NCBI GenBank assembly: GCA_913776195.1
Contig: CAJYMH010000033.1
Coordinates: forward strand, 22,593-86,592
Direction: 5' to 3'
DNA: 64,000 bases
Origin: an uncultured Caulobacter sp.
Lineage (GTDB): Bacteria; Pseudomonadota; Alphaproteobacteria; Caulobacterales; Caulobacteraceae
Shown here: piece after piece, positions 38,317 to 46,881 of the stretch
Layout: each line of letters begins with the position of its first letter
How positions within the stretch are numbered: position 1 is the stretch's first letter
Made by a program: the position numbers and the translations under genes
The notes under the pieces: model-generated
Seen by the model: the letters and a program-made list of their open reading frames with translations, nothing else
The model's database searches: none
What the model was told of the DNA's origin: nothing

Positions 38317-39302
38317 CGGCGCTTGCTGCTCCGGCGCGCGAACGGATCCTGCTCGGCCTCGTCCTCGGAAAAGCCGAAGCGGTGGAACCCGGCCTTCATC
38401 TCCGGGCTCAGCGGCGCCTCGACGTGCAGCATCCCTGCACTTGGGTGCGGCAACAAGATCGAGCGGGCATGCAGTTGCAGCTTCAGTCCCTCCGACAGCG
38501 GCTCTGACTTCTCGTCGCCGTACTTCGGGTCGCCCAGGATCGGATGGCCGATGGCCTTCATGTGAGCGCGCAACTGATGCGTCCGCCCCGTATGAGGCCG
38601 CAGGGCCATCCACGTCACGCGGGGACCGGCGCGGCTGATCGAGACGTATTCGGTCTCGGCCGGCTCGGCGTCGTGATCCTTGGGATCGACGGGGATGACG
38701 ATCTCGCGGTCGTTGATCCCGCGCTTGGCCAGGGGCACGTCGATGACGCCCTCGACCGGGTGCGGATTGCCGACGACGATGGCCCAATAGGTCTTCTGCG
38801 CTCGCCGCTTGGCGAAGGCGCCCGACAGCCGCGCCGCCGCGCTGGGCGTCTTGCCCAGCAGCAGCACGCCGGAGGTGTCGCGGTCCAGGCGGTGAACCAG
38901 GCGCGGGCGCTCCAGCCCCTCGCCCCATGCGCTGAGCAGCTTGTCGATATGCTTGGTGGTCTTGGTCCCGCCCTGCACCGCCAGGCCAGACGGCTTGTTC
39001 AGGGCCAGGACCTCCTCGTCCTCGTACAGGACCAGAGACTTGGCGTAGGCGATGTCGCGCTGGCTCAGCTTGCCCTTCTCGGCCGGGTCCGGCGCGTCGG
39101 GCAGCGGCGGCACGCGGATTTGCGACCCCGCCTCCAAACGCGTATCGCCCTTGGCGCGCGAGCCGTCGACCCGCACCTGACCGGAGCGGAACAGCTTGTT
39201 GAGCTGGATATGGTTCAGGTGCGGCCAGCGGCGCTTGAACCAGCGGTCCAGGCGAACGCCGTCCTCGCCGGAATCCACGTAGAGAGTCCGGACTTCCTTC
39301 AC
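38313..39302 (-). CDS. rluC: RluC-type 23S rRNA pseudouridine synthase
   Basis: 329 residues from a GTG at 39302, overlapping the crcB stop as GTGA. An N-terminal S4 domain (LDRWFKRRWPHLNHIQLNKL, about 18-65) precedes the RluA/RluC catalytic domain with LNKPSGLAVQGG and HRLDRDTSGVLLLGKT, catalytic Asp at 142, and MALRPHTGRTHQLRAHMKAIG. RluC modifies U955, U2504 and U2580 in E. coli; that this enzyme has the same targets is inferred from architecture. The C-terminal tail is basic. Confidence 0.9.
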   Translation of the reverse strand: MKEVRTLYVDSGEDGVRLDRWFKRRWPHLNHIQLNKLFRSGQVRVDGSRAKGDTRLEAGSQIRVPPLPDAPDPAEKGKLSQRDIAYAKSLVLYEDEEVLALNKPSGLAVQGGTKTTKHIDKLLSAWGEGLERPRLVHRLDRDTSGVLLLGKTPSAAARLSGAFAKRRAQKTYWAIVVGNPHPVEGVIDVPLAKRGINDREIVIPVDPKDHDAEPAETEYVSISRAGPRVTWMALRPHTGRTHQLRAHMKAIGHPILGDPKYGDEKSEPLSEGLKLQLHARSILLPHPSAGMLHVEAPLSPEMKAGFHRFGFSEDEAEQDPFARRSSKRR

Positions 39303-39679
39303 GCCAGCACCTTTCGCGTCATGAGCATGCCTGCGAACACCGCGGCTATGGAGAGGGTCGCCGAAGCAACGACATAGAGGGCCGCCAGCACGTAATCCTT
39401 GCGCTCGATCATGAGCGCGCTTTCCAGCGAGAAGGCCGAGAAGGTGGTGAAGCCGCCAAGGACACCGACGCCCAACAGGGCGCGCCAGCGTTCTTGGTCC
39501 GCCTCGCCGCGCAGGGCGAGCGTGGCGACCATCACGCCCATGGCCAGACCGCCGATCAGATTCACGGCGAAGGTGCCCCAGGGCCATCCGGTCCCAAGCA
39601 AGCGCACCGCTTGTTGGCCGACGAAATAGCGCGCCGCCGAACCGATGGCGCCGCCGACCATGACAAAGAGGTAGTTCAT
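39299..39679 (-). CDS. crcB: Fluoride exporter CrcB/Fluc
   Basis: 126 residues, four membrane segments. Family motifs are GGAIGSAARYFVGQ at the N-terminus, WGTFAVNLIGGLAMG and LGVGVLGGFTTFSAFSLE, which supplies the conserved G-x-x-T-T-F-S pore motif with the Phe residues. It forms dual-topology dimeric fluoride channels. No fluoride riboswitch fold was recognised in the 45-nt gap upstream. It is coupled to rluC. Confidence 0.92.
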   Translation of the reverse strand: MNYLFVMVGGAIGSAARYFVGQQAVRLLGTGWPWGTFAVNLIGGLAMGVMVATLALRGEADQERWRALLGVGVLGGFTTFSAFSLESALMIERKDYVLAALYVVASATLSIAAVFAGMLMTRKVLA

Positions 39680-39724
39680 CGGTCCCTTATGCGACGGGGC
39701 GCGCCTGGAGGCAAAGGGAACGGT

Positions 39725-40225
39725 CTAGACGCGCGGCGCCTGGATTTCCCGAACCACGGCTCGAGCGTCATAGACGTCTACACTGACGGGCTTAGGCCCC
39801 TTGCCCATCACCACCTCTATGGTGCGGCTGATCTGGGGCCCGCCGGACAAGTCGAAGCTGGTCCCTATGCCCAGGCCGACGCCGCTGCTGCGGCCCCAGC
39901 CGTAGTTGGAAGAGCCGCCGCCGACAGACAGGCTAGTGCGCGGACCGCCGCCGCCTCCACCCCGCGCCTCGTCAAAGCGATCTACGACGCGGAACCAGTC
40001 ATAGCCGGTCTGGATCGCCAGCTCGCCTGCTCGCAGCAGGGCCAGGTCTGCCACCTGCATGGCCGGCGCGCCGCTGCCGCCGCGATAGGTCACGCGCCAC
40101 CGATCGTTTTCCAGGCGGTATTCGGTGAAACCCGAGGCCTTCGGGCCCGTCGCCGGCGCATAAACGGTCGGCGTGGTGCAGGCAGCGAGGCTGAGAACGG
40201 CGGCAAGGGCGAGGAGCGGCTTCAT
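39725..40225 (-). CDS. Lipoprotein of the CC0125/CC1285 family
   Basis: 166 residues. The signal MKPLLALAAVLSLAAC ends in a lipobox with Cys at 16. The mature part has SGFTEYRLENDRWRVTYRGG and RAGELAIQTGYDWFRVVDR, then a Gly/Ser-rich stretch (GGGGGGPRTSLSVGGGSSNYG) and a C-terminal ISRTIEVVMG...VYDAR segment. This pattern belongs to the lipoprotein family first named from Caulobacter genes; function unknown. It stands between a pseudouridine synthase and crcB. Confidence 0.8.
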   Translation of the reverse strand: MKPLLALAAVLSLAACTTPTVYAPATGPKASGFTEYRLENDRWRVTYRGGSGAPAMQVADLALLRAGELAIQTGYDWFRVVDRFDEARGGGGGGPRTSLSVGGGSSNYGWGRSSGVGLGIGTSFDLSGGPQISRTIEVVMGKGPKPVSVDVYDARAVVREIQAPRV

Positions 40226-40249
40226 ACCCTTGAAATGCGAAGCGCGGCC

Positions 40250-41032
40250 TCAGCGTTCCGGAAGCGACAGCCCGCAGTTGGCCAGCACCTGAGCCATATC
40301 GTCCGGCAACGGGGCGCCAACCCTCGCTTCCCCCCCTTCCGGGTGAGGGAAAATCAGAGAAGAGGCGTGCAGCATTAGGCGCGGAACAGGCTGCCCCGCC
40401 AACATCAGCGCGCCGCCGTAGCGAACATCGCCCGCCAGCGGCCGGCCGATAGAGGCCATGTGAACCCGGATCTGGTGCATTCGGCCGGTCTCAGGGCTGC
40501 ACTCGATCAGCGCCGCCTGGTCGTTGTACGCCAGCGTGCGGTAGCGGGTCCGCGCCGTCTCCGCTTCCGGATGATCCGGCTCGCAGACACGCATATAGGC
40601 CTCGCGGCCGATGGACTCGCGGCGCAGGGGCGCATCCACCGCCCCCCCCTTCGGCTCCGGCGCGCCGCCGGCGACTATGGCCAAGTATGTCTTCCGGAAT
40701 CGCTTGGCCATTAGGGCCTTGCCCAGGAAGGCGGCCGCCGGCTTGGTCTTGGCCGTCAGAATCACGCCCGAGGTGTCGCGATCCAGACGATGGATCAGAC
40801 GCGGCCGCGCATGCCCGCGACGCGCCAGGGCCCACAGCAGATCGTCCAGCGTATGCGCCTGGATCCGCCCCCCCTGGCTGGACAGCCCCGTGGGCTTGTT
40901 CAGCACGATGATCGAACTGTCGTCGCGCAGGACCAGCGACCGGGTGAAGGCGATCTCTTCCTCGGTCAGGGTGATCGGACTTTCAACGGCCTTGATCTTG
41001 GCGGGCTGCAGCTTGCGGCGGGGTTGCTTCAC
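40250..41032 (-). CDS. RluA family pseudouridine synthase lacking an S4 domain
   Basis: 260 residues with a short basic N-terminus instead of an S4 domain. The catalytic core has IIVLNKPTGLSSQGG, HRLDRDTSGVILTAKT with catalytic Asp at 85, and IECSPETGRMHQIRVHMASIGRPLAGD. RluA enzymes modify U746 in 23S rRNA and U32 in tRNAs in E. coli; the target here is not determined. It is coupled by a 4-nt overlap to rarA upstream. It is a paralogue of the rluC product 1.2 kb away. Confidence 0.88.
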   Translation of the reverse strand: MKQPRRKLQPAKIKAVESPITLTEEEIAFTRSLVLRDDSSIIVLNKPTGLSSQGGRIQAHTLDDLLWALARRGHARPRLIHRLDRDTSGVILTAKTKPAAAFLGKALMAKRFRKTYLAIVAGGAPEPKGGAVDAPLRRESIGREAYMRVCEPDHPEAETARTRYRTLAYNDQAALIECSPETGRMHQIRVHMASIGRPLAGDVRYGGALMLAGQPVPRLMLHASSLIFPHPEGGEARVGAPLPDDMAQVLANCGLSLPER

Positions 41033-42336
41033 GATCCGCCTCGCTCCGAGCGCAGTTTGGCCCAGTGATCGAGCCGTTCCTTAATCCGCGCCTCGGTCCC
41101 GACGGGCTTGGGCTCATAGAACTTCCGCCGCTCCATGCCGTCGGGGAAGTAATTCTGACCGCTAAAGCCGTCCTCGGCGTCATGGTCGTAGTTGTAGTTC
41201 TTGCCATAGCCCAGGTTCTTCATGAGCTTTGTCGGAGCATTCAGGATATGGGCTGGCGGCATGAGGGATCCGGTCTCCTTCGCCGCCCGCCGCGCGGCCT
41301 TGTACGCCACATAGACGGCGTTCGACTTCGGCGCCGAGGCCAGGTGAACGACCGCCTGCGCCAGGGCCAGTTCCCCCTCCGGCGAGCCCAGGAAGTCGTA
41401 GGTGTCCTTGGCGGCGTTCGCCAGCACCAGCGACATGGGATCGGCCTCGCCGATGTCCTCGGCCGCCATGCGAACGATGCGGCGGGCCAGGAACAACGGA
41501 TCTTCTCCCCCCTCCAGCATCCGCGCCAGCCAATACAAGGCGGCGTCTGGGTCGCTGCCGCGCACAGACTTATGCAGGGCGGAGATCAGATTGTAGTGGC
41601 CCTCGCGGTCCTTGTCGTAGGCCGGGCTGCGCTTCTGCAGCACCTGGCCCAGCTCGGCCGGGGTCATGGGCTTGGGCACGCCGATGGCGAACAAGGTGTC
41701 GGCCAAGGTCAGCAGATATCGACCGTCGCCATCAGCCATGGCGATCAGGGCTTCCCGCGCTGCGAGGTCAAGGGGCAGCGGCTGTTCCTCCGACGCCTCC
41801 GCCTTGGCCAAAAGACTTTCCAGCGCCTCCTCGTCCAGACGGCGCAGGACATAGACCTGGGAGCGCGACAGCAGAGCGCCGTTCAATTCGAAAGATGGGT
41901 TCTCGGTCGTAGCCCCGACCAGAGTGACGATCCCCTCCTCGACGAAGGGCAGGAAACCGTCCTGCTGGGCGCGGTTGAAGCGATGGATCTCGTCCACAAA
42001 CAGAAGGGTGCTTTGTCCCGCCATGCGCTTGGCGCGGGCCTGCTCGAAGGCCTTCTTCAGGTCGGCGACGCCGCTGAACACTGCGGATATCTGCATGAAC
42101 TCGTAGCCGGCGGCCTTGGCCAGCAGGCGGGCGATGGTGGTCTTGCCGGTGCCTGGCGGCCCCCACAGGATCATCGACCCCAGACGGCCATTTTCGACCA
42201 TCCGCCGGATCGGTCCGGCCTCGCCCAGCAGGTGCTCCTGTCCCACCACCTCGTCGAGGTTTTGAGGACGCAGGCGATCGGCCAGAGGCGTCGGCGCGCT
42301 GGGTGTCAGGCCGGCCGCTTGGAACAAGTCTGTCAT
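41029..42336 (-). CDS. rarA: Replication-associated recombination ATPase RarA (MgsA)
   Basis: 435 residues from the ATG at 42336; an ATG at 42351 is possible but less family-like. AAA+ motifs are Walker A GPPGTGKT (59-66), Walker B LLFVDEIHRFNRAQQDGF, sensor 1 GATTENPSFELNGALLSR and the arginine finger region downstream. The C-terminal clamp-loader-like helical domain contains SALHKSVRGSDPDAALYWLARM and the conserved NYDHDAEDGFSGQNYFPDGM ending. RarA acts on stalled forks and SSB-coated DNA. It is coupled to the RluA-family gene. Confidence 0.95.
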   Translation of the reverse strand: MTDLFQAAGLTPSAPTPLADRLRPQNLDEVVGQEHLLGEAGPIRRMVENGRLGSMILWGPPGTGKTTIARLLAKAAGYEFMQISAVFSGVADLKKAFEQARAKRMAGQSTLLFVDEIHRFNRAQQDGFLPFVEEGIVTLVGATTENPSFELNGALLSRSQVYVLRRLDEEALESLLAKAEASEEQPLPLDLAAREALIAMADGDGRYLLTLADTLFAIGVPKPMTPAELGQVLQKRSPAYDKDREGHYNLISALHKSVRGSDPDAALYWLARMLEGGEDPLFLARRIVRMAAEDIGEADPMSLVLANAAKDTYDFLGSPEGELALAQAVVHLASAPKSNAVYVAYKAARRAAKETGSLMPPAHILNAPTKLMKNLGYGKNYNYDHDAEDGFSGQNYFPDGMERRKFYEPKPVGTEARIKERLDHWAKLRSERGGS

Positions 42337-42371
42337 GGGTTCAGAGTACAAAATCCAGAGGGAGAACGCAT

Positions 42372-42776
42372 ATGGCTGACAACCAACAAGGCCCGACCGG
42401 CGGACTGACCCCGTATCTCATCAGCGCCGATGCGTCCGCGCAGCGCGACTTCTACATCAAGGCGTTCGGCGCGACCGAGGCCATGAGCCACAAGGCCGAG
42501 GACGGCAAGCGCTATATGCACCTGCATCTGCAGATCAACGGCGCGTCGCTGATGATGTGCGACGCTTTCCCTGAGTACGGCCATCCGGCCCAGACGCCAG
42601 CCGGCTTCACCCTGCATCTGCAGGTCGATGACGCCGACGTCTGGTGGACGCGCGCGACGGAGGCCGGCGCGTCCATCGCCATGCCGATTGAAGACCAGTT
42701 CTGGGGCGACCGTTACGGCCAGGTGATCGATCCGTTCGGGGTCCGCTGGTCGATCGGGTCGCCCAAGAAAGCCTAG
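42372..42776 (+). CDS. VOC family protein (PhnB-like)
   Basis: 134 residues from the ATG at 42372, with GGGAG a few bases upstream. It is a single glyoxalase/bleomycin-resistance fold with PhnB-like patterns: LTPYLISADASAQRDFYIKAFGA, HLHLQINGASLMMCDAFPEYG and FWGDRYGQVIDPFGVRWSIG. Metal-binding His and Glu are not obviously conserved, so enzymatic activity is uncertain. It is divergent from rarA by 35 nt and its end overlaps the HtrA gene end by 4 nt. Confidence 0.85.
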   Translation: MADNQQGPTGGLTPYLISADASAQRDFYIKAFGATEAMSHKAEDGKRYMHLHLQINGASLMMCDAFPEYGHPAQTPAGFTLHLQVDDADVWWTRATEAGASIAMPIEDQFWGDRYGQVIDPFGVRWSIGSPKKA

Positions 42777-44191
42777 GTTCGAAACTGCGCGGTGATCAGG
42801 CGTCCGCCGCGCTCAATCGTCACCTGCCAAGCTCCGGCGTTGGCGGACACCACGGATTGCAGGTCTCGGACGCTGGTGATCTCGCGGCCGTTGATCTGAC
42901 GCACGATGTCGCCGGCGCGAAGGCCTGCGGATTGCGCGAAACCGGCCTCGACCTTGGTCACAAGGACCCCCCGGCGCGCGAAGGGATCGATGCCAAGTTC
43001 CTGCGCCGCCGCCGGCGAAACGTTGACGACGGTCGCTCCGGCCAGCGGATTACGGCCGGAAAGCGTGCGTTCGTCCCGCGCCGGGTTGTTCGGCGGCGTG
43101 TCCGCGCGGACGTTCAAGGTACGCTCCGCGCCTTCCCGGCGGATCACGATCGGCACCGTCTCGCCGGTCCGGCGGGTGCCGAAGGCATAGGTGACGCCAT
43201 TGTCGTCGTTCACCGCCTGGCCGGCGATGGACAGGATCACGTCACCTTGGCGCAGGCCGCCGCGATCGGCCGCCCCGCCGGGCCACACCTCGGCCACCAG
43301 AACGCCGCGCGGGCCCGGCAGTCCCAGACTGCGGGCGATGTCGCTGGTCACCGTCTGGGTGCGCGCGCCCAGCCACGGCCGGATGATGGCGTGTCCGCCG
43401 CCCAGGGCCACGCTGACCACCTGCCGCACGACAGCGGCCGGAATGGCGAAGCCCACCCCAGTGGAGGAGCCGGTACGCGACAGGATGAAGGTGTTCACCC
43501 CCACCAGATCCCCGTCCATATCCACCAGCGGACCGCCCGAGTTACCCGGATTGATCGCTGCGTCGGTCTGGATGTAGGAGCCGAAGTCGGCTGACCCCAC
43601 GTCCGTCCGCGCCAGGGCGGAGACGATGCCGTTGGTAACGGTCTGGCCAACGCCGAACGGATTGCCGACCGCCAGGACGAGATCGCCGACCTCAAGCTGC
43701 TCCTGATCGTCAATGGCAAGCACCGGCAGTTGCTCGCCCGGCACGTCGATCTTCAGAACGGCGAGGTCGGAGCGCGGATCGTCAAGCAGCACCTTCGCCT
43801 GGAACTCGCGACGGTCGGCCAGTTGGACCGTGACCTCGCTCATCCCTTCGATGTTGTGGTGGTTGGTGACGATCACCCCGTCGGAACGGACGATGGCGCC
43901 GGAGCCCAAGGAGCCTTCGACACGTTCGCGCGGCGCGCCGCCGCCCATGAAGAACTCCCAGAACGGATCGGTGCGCTGGCGCACGACCCGGCGGCTCGAG
44001 ACATTCACCACGGCAGGGGCCGCCTGCTTCACCACGGGCGCGAAGGACGTCTTCATCGACCGTGCGTCAGTCGGTGCGTGACGGGTCGGCTGCGCCAGGC
44101 CAGGCACGGGCTGCGCAGTGCTCTTGGAAGCGGGGTCCGAACAGGCGGCGAGAACGGCTAGGGCCGGGATAAGCACGCGATAGGCACGCAT
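42773..44191 (-). CDS. HtrA/DegP family serine protease, predicted lipoprotein
   Basis: 472 residues. A lipobox (LAVLAAC, Cys 17, followed by Ser, so outer-membrane sorting is likely) replaces the usual cleavable signal. The trypsin-like domain has the triad H112 (TNHHNIEG), D142 (SDLAVLKI) and S218 (GNSGGPL). Two PDZ domains follow: about 280-365 (GVLVAEVWPGGAADRGGLRQGD) and about 395-470 (GVLVTKVEAGFAQSAGLRAGD). It should handle misfolded envelope proteins. Membrane anchoring is unusual for DegP itself. 68 nt separate it from the MFS gene upstream. Confidence 0.9.
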   Translation of the reverse strand: MRAYRVLIPALAVLAACSDPASKSTAQPVPGLAQPTRHAPTDARSMKTSFAPVVKQAAPAVVNVSSRRVVRQRTDPFWEFFMGGGAPRERVEGSLGSGAIVRSDGVIVTNHHNIEGMSEVTVQLADRREFQAKVLLDDPRSDLAVLKIDVPGEQLPVLAIDDQEQLEVGDLVLAVGNPFGVGQTVTNGIVSALARTDVGSADFGSYIQTDAAINPGNSGGPLVDMDGDLVGVNTFILSRTGSSTGVGFAIPAAVVRQVVSVALGGGHAIIRPWLGARTQTVTSDIARSLGLPGPRGVLVAEVWPGGAADRGGLRQGDVILSIAGQAVNDDNGVTYAFGTRRTGETVPIVIRREGAERTLNVRADTPPNNPARDERTLSGRNPLAGATVVNVSPAAAQELGIDPFARRGVLVTKVEAGFAQSAGLRAGDIVRQINGREITSVRDLQSVVSANAGAWQVTIERGGRLITAQFRT

Positions 44192-44259
44192 GGGGTCGTC
44201 GATTCTCCGATAGTCAGGCGCGTGACAACAGCCGAGGTTTCCGGCGCAATGATGGCGGC

Positions 44260-45522
44260 TTAAGCGGACTGAACAGGCTGGGGTTCCAAAGGCGGGGCGG
44301 GCTTGGCGACCTTAAGCGCAGTCAGAAACGCCGCGCCGGTCAGGCCGCCAGCGATAAGGACAGCTAGGCCCGGCATGTGCAGCACCGCGTCACGATGCAC
44401 CGACCAGGCGAAAACCGTGGTGTAAAGCGCGGGCCCGAACAGGCCGGTGATGCCCATTATGCTGGAGTTGGCTCCTTGCAGCTGGCCCTGCTCCCACGGC
44501 TGCACTCGACGGCTCATCAGACCCATGAGACCCGGCTGGATGAGGCCCGAAAGCGCGAAGATAGGCAGGCCGATCCAGTAAAGCTCCTGCGTTGGCGCCA
44601 AACCATAGACAACGAAGCCCAGCGTCATGCACAACAGGCCGATCAGCAGCGCACCGCGCTCACCCAACGCCTTCACCACGCGCCCGACCAGCAAGCTCTG
44701 CACCAGGATGTTGGCGATACCCGTGGCCATCAGCATGAAGCCCACATCGCGCGGCGACCAACCATAACGATAGCCGGTGTACAGCACGAAAATGCTGGGC
44801 AGCACGTGGTGAGCCAACTGGAAGAATCCCGACACAAAGGCTAGCCCCGTAAGGTCGGAATGCGACCGTAGGAGCTTCAGCGATCCGATGGGGTTGGCCT
44901 TTTTCCAATCGAAAGCCTTGATACGCTTCTCGGCCGGCAAGGATTCGGGCAGCACGAAGTAGCCGTAGAGCCAGTTGGTCAGAGCCAGGGCTGCCGCCAC
45001 ATAGAACGGCAGGCGCAGGTCGATATCCCCAAGAAGACCGCCCAAGGCTGGCCCGATCGTAAAGCCGACGCCCCAGGCCGCCCCGATCAGGCCAAAGCTC
45101 TGGGCCCGCTTTTCCGGCGGGGTGACATCGGCGATGTAGGCGCCGGCGGTGGCGAAGCTGGCGGCGGTGATTCCGTGGATGATGCGGCCTATGAAAAGCA
45201 GGGCCAGGGTCGGCGCCAGCGCCATGAACAGATAGTCTACGCCTAGGCCGAAGATCGAGATCAGGATCACAGGCCGGCGGCCGAAACGGTCGGACAGCAT
45301 CCCCAGGATCGGCGAGCAGAAAAACTGCATCAGCGCCCACACCGTCCCGAACAGACCCACCCACAACGAAGCCGAAGCGGTGTCCCCGCCGGCCAACTCC
45401 TTCACCAGATTGGGAAGGACAGGAATCATGATGCCCAGCGACAGGACGTCCATGAGGGCGGTGGCGAAGATGAAGCCCAGCGCGGCCTTGCGACGGCCTG
45501 CGCTTACGGGTTGTTCGGTCAT
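44260..45522 (-). CDS. MFS drug-efflux permease, TetA-like (DHA1 type)
   Basis: 420 residues, twelve hydrophobic segments. Motif A reads [16 protein letters not shown] and motif C region is [16 protein letters not shown]; the TetA-like opening [19 protein letters not shown] and [21 protein letters not shown] are close to tetracycline/H+ antiporters. Such sequence is common in chromosomal exporters without tetracycline resistance, so substrate stays open. It is the last gene of a four-gene operon with a one-base stop-start overlap (TAATG) after the SRPBCC gene; the regulator of that operon is ArsR-type. Confidence 0.87.
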   Translation of the reverse strand: MTEQPVSAGRRKAALGFIFATALMDVLSLGIMIPVLPNLVKELAGGDTASASLWVGLFGTVWALMQFFCSPILGMLSDRFGRRPVILISIFGLGVDYLFMALAPTLALLFIGRIIHGITAASFATAGAYIADVTPPEKRAQSFGLIGAAWGVGFTIGPALGGLLGDIDLRLPFYVAAALALTNWLYGYFVLPESLPAEKRIKAFDWKKANPIGSLKLLRSHSDLTGLAFVSGFFQLAHHVLPSIFVLYTGYRYGWSPRDVGFMLMATGIANILVQSLLVGRVVKALGERGALLIGLLCMTLGFVVYGLAPTQELYWIGLPIFALSGLIQPGLMGLMSRRVQPWEQGQLQGANSSIMGITGLFGPALYTTVFAWSVHRDAVLHMPGLAVLIAGGLTGAAFLTALKVAKPAPPLEPQPVQSA

Positions 45523-46007
45523 TAAGGCGCGCCCTCCCCGGCGTCGATCTCAGACTTAAGCGAAGCCAGCAGCGTCCGCCACCACTCAGCGTGCCGCTGA
45601 AGGAACAAGGTTTCGGGAAAGCCGTGCTTGGCCACATGCTCGGCTGGCACGGCATCCCAGCCCCGGTGCTCGACGGTCACACGGGTTTCGTCCCCGACGG
45701 CCTCGAAGGTCACCGACACCTCGGTGTCCTGCCCGGCGGCGAAGGTCGCCTGACGCCACCCGAAGACCAGGCGCCGTGGCGGCTCCCAGTCGCGGACTTT
45801 GCCGATTTCGAACACCTTGCCGTTTGGCAGGGTCTCGATCAGGCGGCCGTCCGCGCCGGCTTCGAATGACAGAACACCCGGCGAGCGCGGCGTGAAGGAG
45901 AAGGTCGGATTCGGTCTCCACCATTGGCCGATGTCGCGCACGAAGACATCGAACGTCCTCTCGGGGGACGCTTTCACACGCAGGGCGACCAGCACCCGAG
46001 AGGTCAC
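45522..46007 (-). CDS. SRPBCC (AHSA1-like) domain protein
   Basis: 161 residues from a GTG at 46007 (GTGA overlap with the arsR-type gene); the open frame to 46091 runs inside that gene. START/SRPBCC fold of the AHSA1 type: VALRVKASPERTFDVFVRDIGQWWRP at the start, a central GKVFEIGKVRDWEPPRRLVFGW, then VTVEHRGWDAVPAEHVAKHG and RHAEWWRTLLASL. These bind hydrophobic ligands in a deep pocket. Such genes very often follow ArsR regulators, as here. The ligand is unknown. Confidence 0.85.
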   Translation of the reverse strand: MTSRVLVALRVKASPERTFDVFVRDIGQWWRPNPTFSFTPRSPGVLSFEAGADGRLIETLPNGKVFEIGKVRDWEPPRRLVFGWRQATFAAGQDTEVSVTFEAVGDETRVTVEHRGWDAVPAEHVAKHGFPETLFLQRHAEWWRTLLASLKSEIDAGEGAP

Positions 46008-46342
46008 TTCAGCGCCTCCGGCTCCGCCTCGACGTGCGCCTTGAACATGACCAGCTGATCGACCCACATCTGCTCGGTCTGTTCTAGCCAACTCGACAAC
46101 TGCTGCATCGGCTCGGCTCTAAGCGCGTAGATCCGCACCCGCGCGTCGAACACCGGATGGCTCTCCTGGATGAGGCCCGCCTCGCGCAAGGTCTTCAGAT
46201 GCCGGCTCAGGGCGGGAGGCGACAGGCCGACGATCTTGGCCAGCTCCCCCGCCGCCCGAGGCCGTTCGCGCAGAGCCTCGACCACCTTGCGGCGGCTGGG
46301 CTCGGCCAGGGCCGCCAGGGTCAGGTCGATGGCGGCGCTCAC
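46004..46342 (-). CDS. ArsR family transcriptional regulator
   Basis: 112 residues from a GTG at 46342 (GTGA overlap with the VOC gene). Winged helix-turn-helix: LAALAEPSRRKVVEALRERP, recognition region LAKIVGLSPPALSRHLKTLREAGLI and wing FDARVRIYAL. No Cys metal site is present, so it is not a metal sensor; it belongs to the subgroup paired with SRPBCC proteins. It probably represses its own operon from the AT-rich region 5' of the VOC gene. Confidence 0.9.
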   Translation of the reverse strand: MSAAIDLTLAALAEPSRRKVVEALRERPRAAGELAKIVGLSPPALSRHLKTLREAGLIQESHPVFDARVRIYALRAEPMQQLSSWLEQTEQMWVDQLVMFKAHVEAEPEALK

Positions 46343-46797
46343 GGCGCCCGCATGGTGGTGACGACGCCTGCTGCGGCGTCCCATTCTTGCGGGGTCATGG
46401 TCTGCACCGTCTGACCGACGGTCCAGATGTGCCCCTCCGGATCTTTGCAGCGATAGGTGCGGTCGCCGTAGAACTGCGTCTCCGGCGCGGCGACGATCAC
46501 CGCCCCCGCCAAGCGGGCACGTTCACAATGAGCGTCGATGTCGGTGTCTATGTGGATATGGATCGTCTGCGTCATCAGCCCGCCGATCCCGGCCGGGCTG
46601 CGATGCTCCGCTGTCCACTCGTGGCCGACCATGATGAGGGAGTCGCCGAAGCGCATTTCCGAATGCAGCAAGGCGCCGTCCGGGTCCTCGATCAGCATCT
46701 CGATTTCGAAGCCGAAGGCGCGCCCCAGCCACTCCAGGGCGGCGCGAGGGTCCTTGTAAACCAGGGCGGAGATGAGGGCTGGACGTCCGTCAGACAT
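46339..46797 (-). CDS. VOC family protein, first gene of the ArsR operon
   Basis: 152 residues from the ATG at 46797, with AAGGAG exactly 6 nt upstream. Glyoxalase-fold motifs are VYKDPRAALEWLGRAFGFE, MRFGDSLIMVGHEW, TIHIHIDTDIDAHCERARLAGA and YGDRTYRCKDPEGHIWTVGQ. It is similar in type to the 42.4-kb VOC protein but not close in sequence. VOC proteins bind, sequester or modify small molecules. The 4-nt overlap with the regulator shows that they are made together. Confidence 0.87.
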   Translation of the reverse strand: MSDGRPALISALVYKDPRAALEWLGRAFGFEIEMLIEDPDGALLHSEMRFGDSLIMVGHEWTAEHRSPAGIGGLMTQTIHIHIDTDIDAHCERARLAGAVIVAAPETQFYGDRTYRCKDPEGHIWTVGQTVQTMTPQEWDAAAGVVTTMRAP

Positions 46798-46824
46798 GAG
46801 CGACTCCTTAGCGTTCAAGGTAAT

Positions 46825-46854
46825 ATTTAACACATAAGGAAAATAATCACGCAA
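46825..46854 (-). promoter_or_regulatory. Promoter/operator candidate of the VOC-ArsR-SRPBCC-MFS operon
   Basis: On the minus strand TTGCGT (46854-46849), 18 nt and TTAAAT (46830-46825) give a promoter-like pair 28 nt before the ATG. The 46819-46848 stretch is markedly AT-rich for this genome, as expected for a promoter with an ArsR-type operator. No perfect inverted repeat is present. Confidence 0.45.
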
Positions 46855-46881
46855 GCCTCGCCGAACGTCGGCGTCTCAAAA

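Noticed and set aside
39680..39724. Fluoride riboswitch before crcB
   Set aside because: The 45-nt gap is too short and lacks the conserved fluoride aptamer elements.
44260..45522. Tetracycline resistance gene
   Set aside because: The similarity to TetA is at family level; TetA-like DHA1 exporters are common on chromosomes without conferring resistance, so the name tet is not justified.
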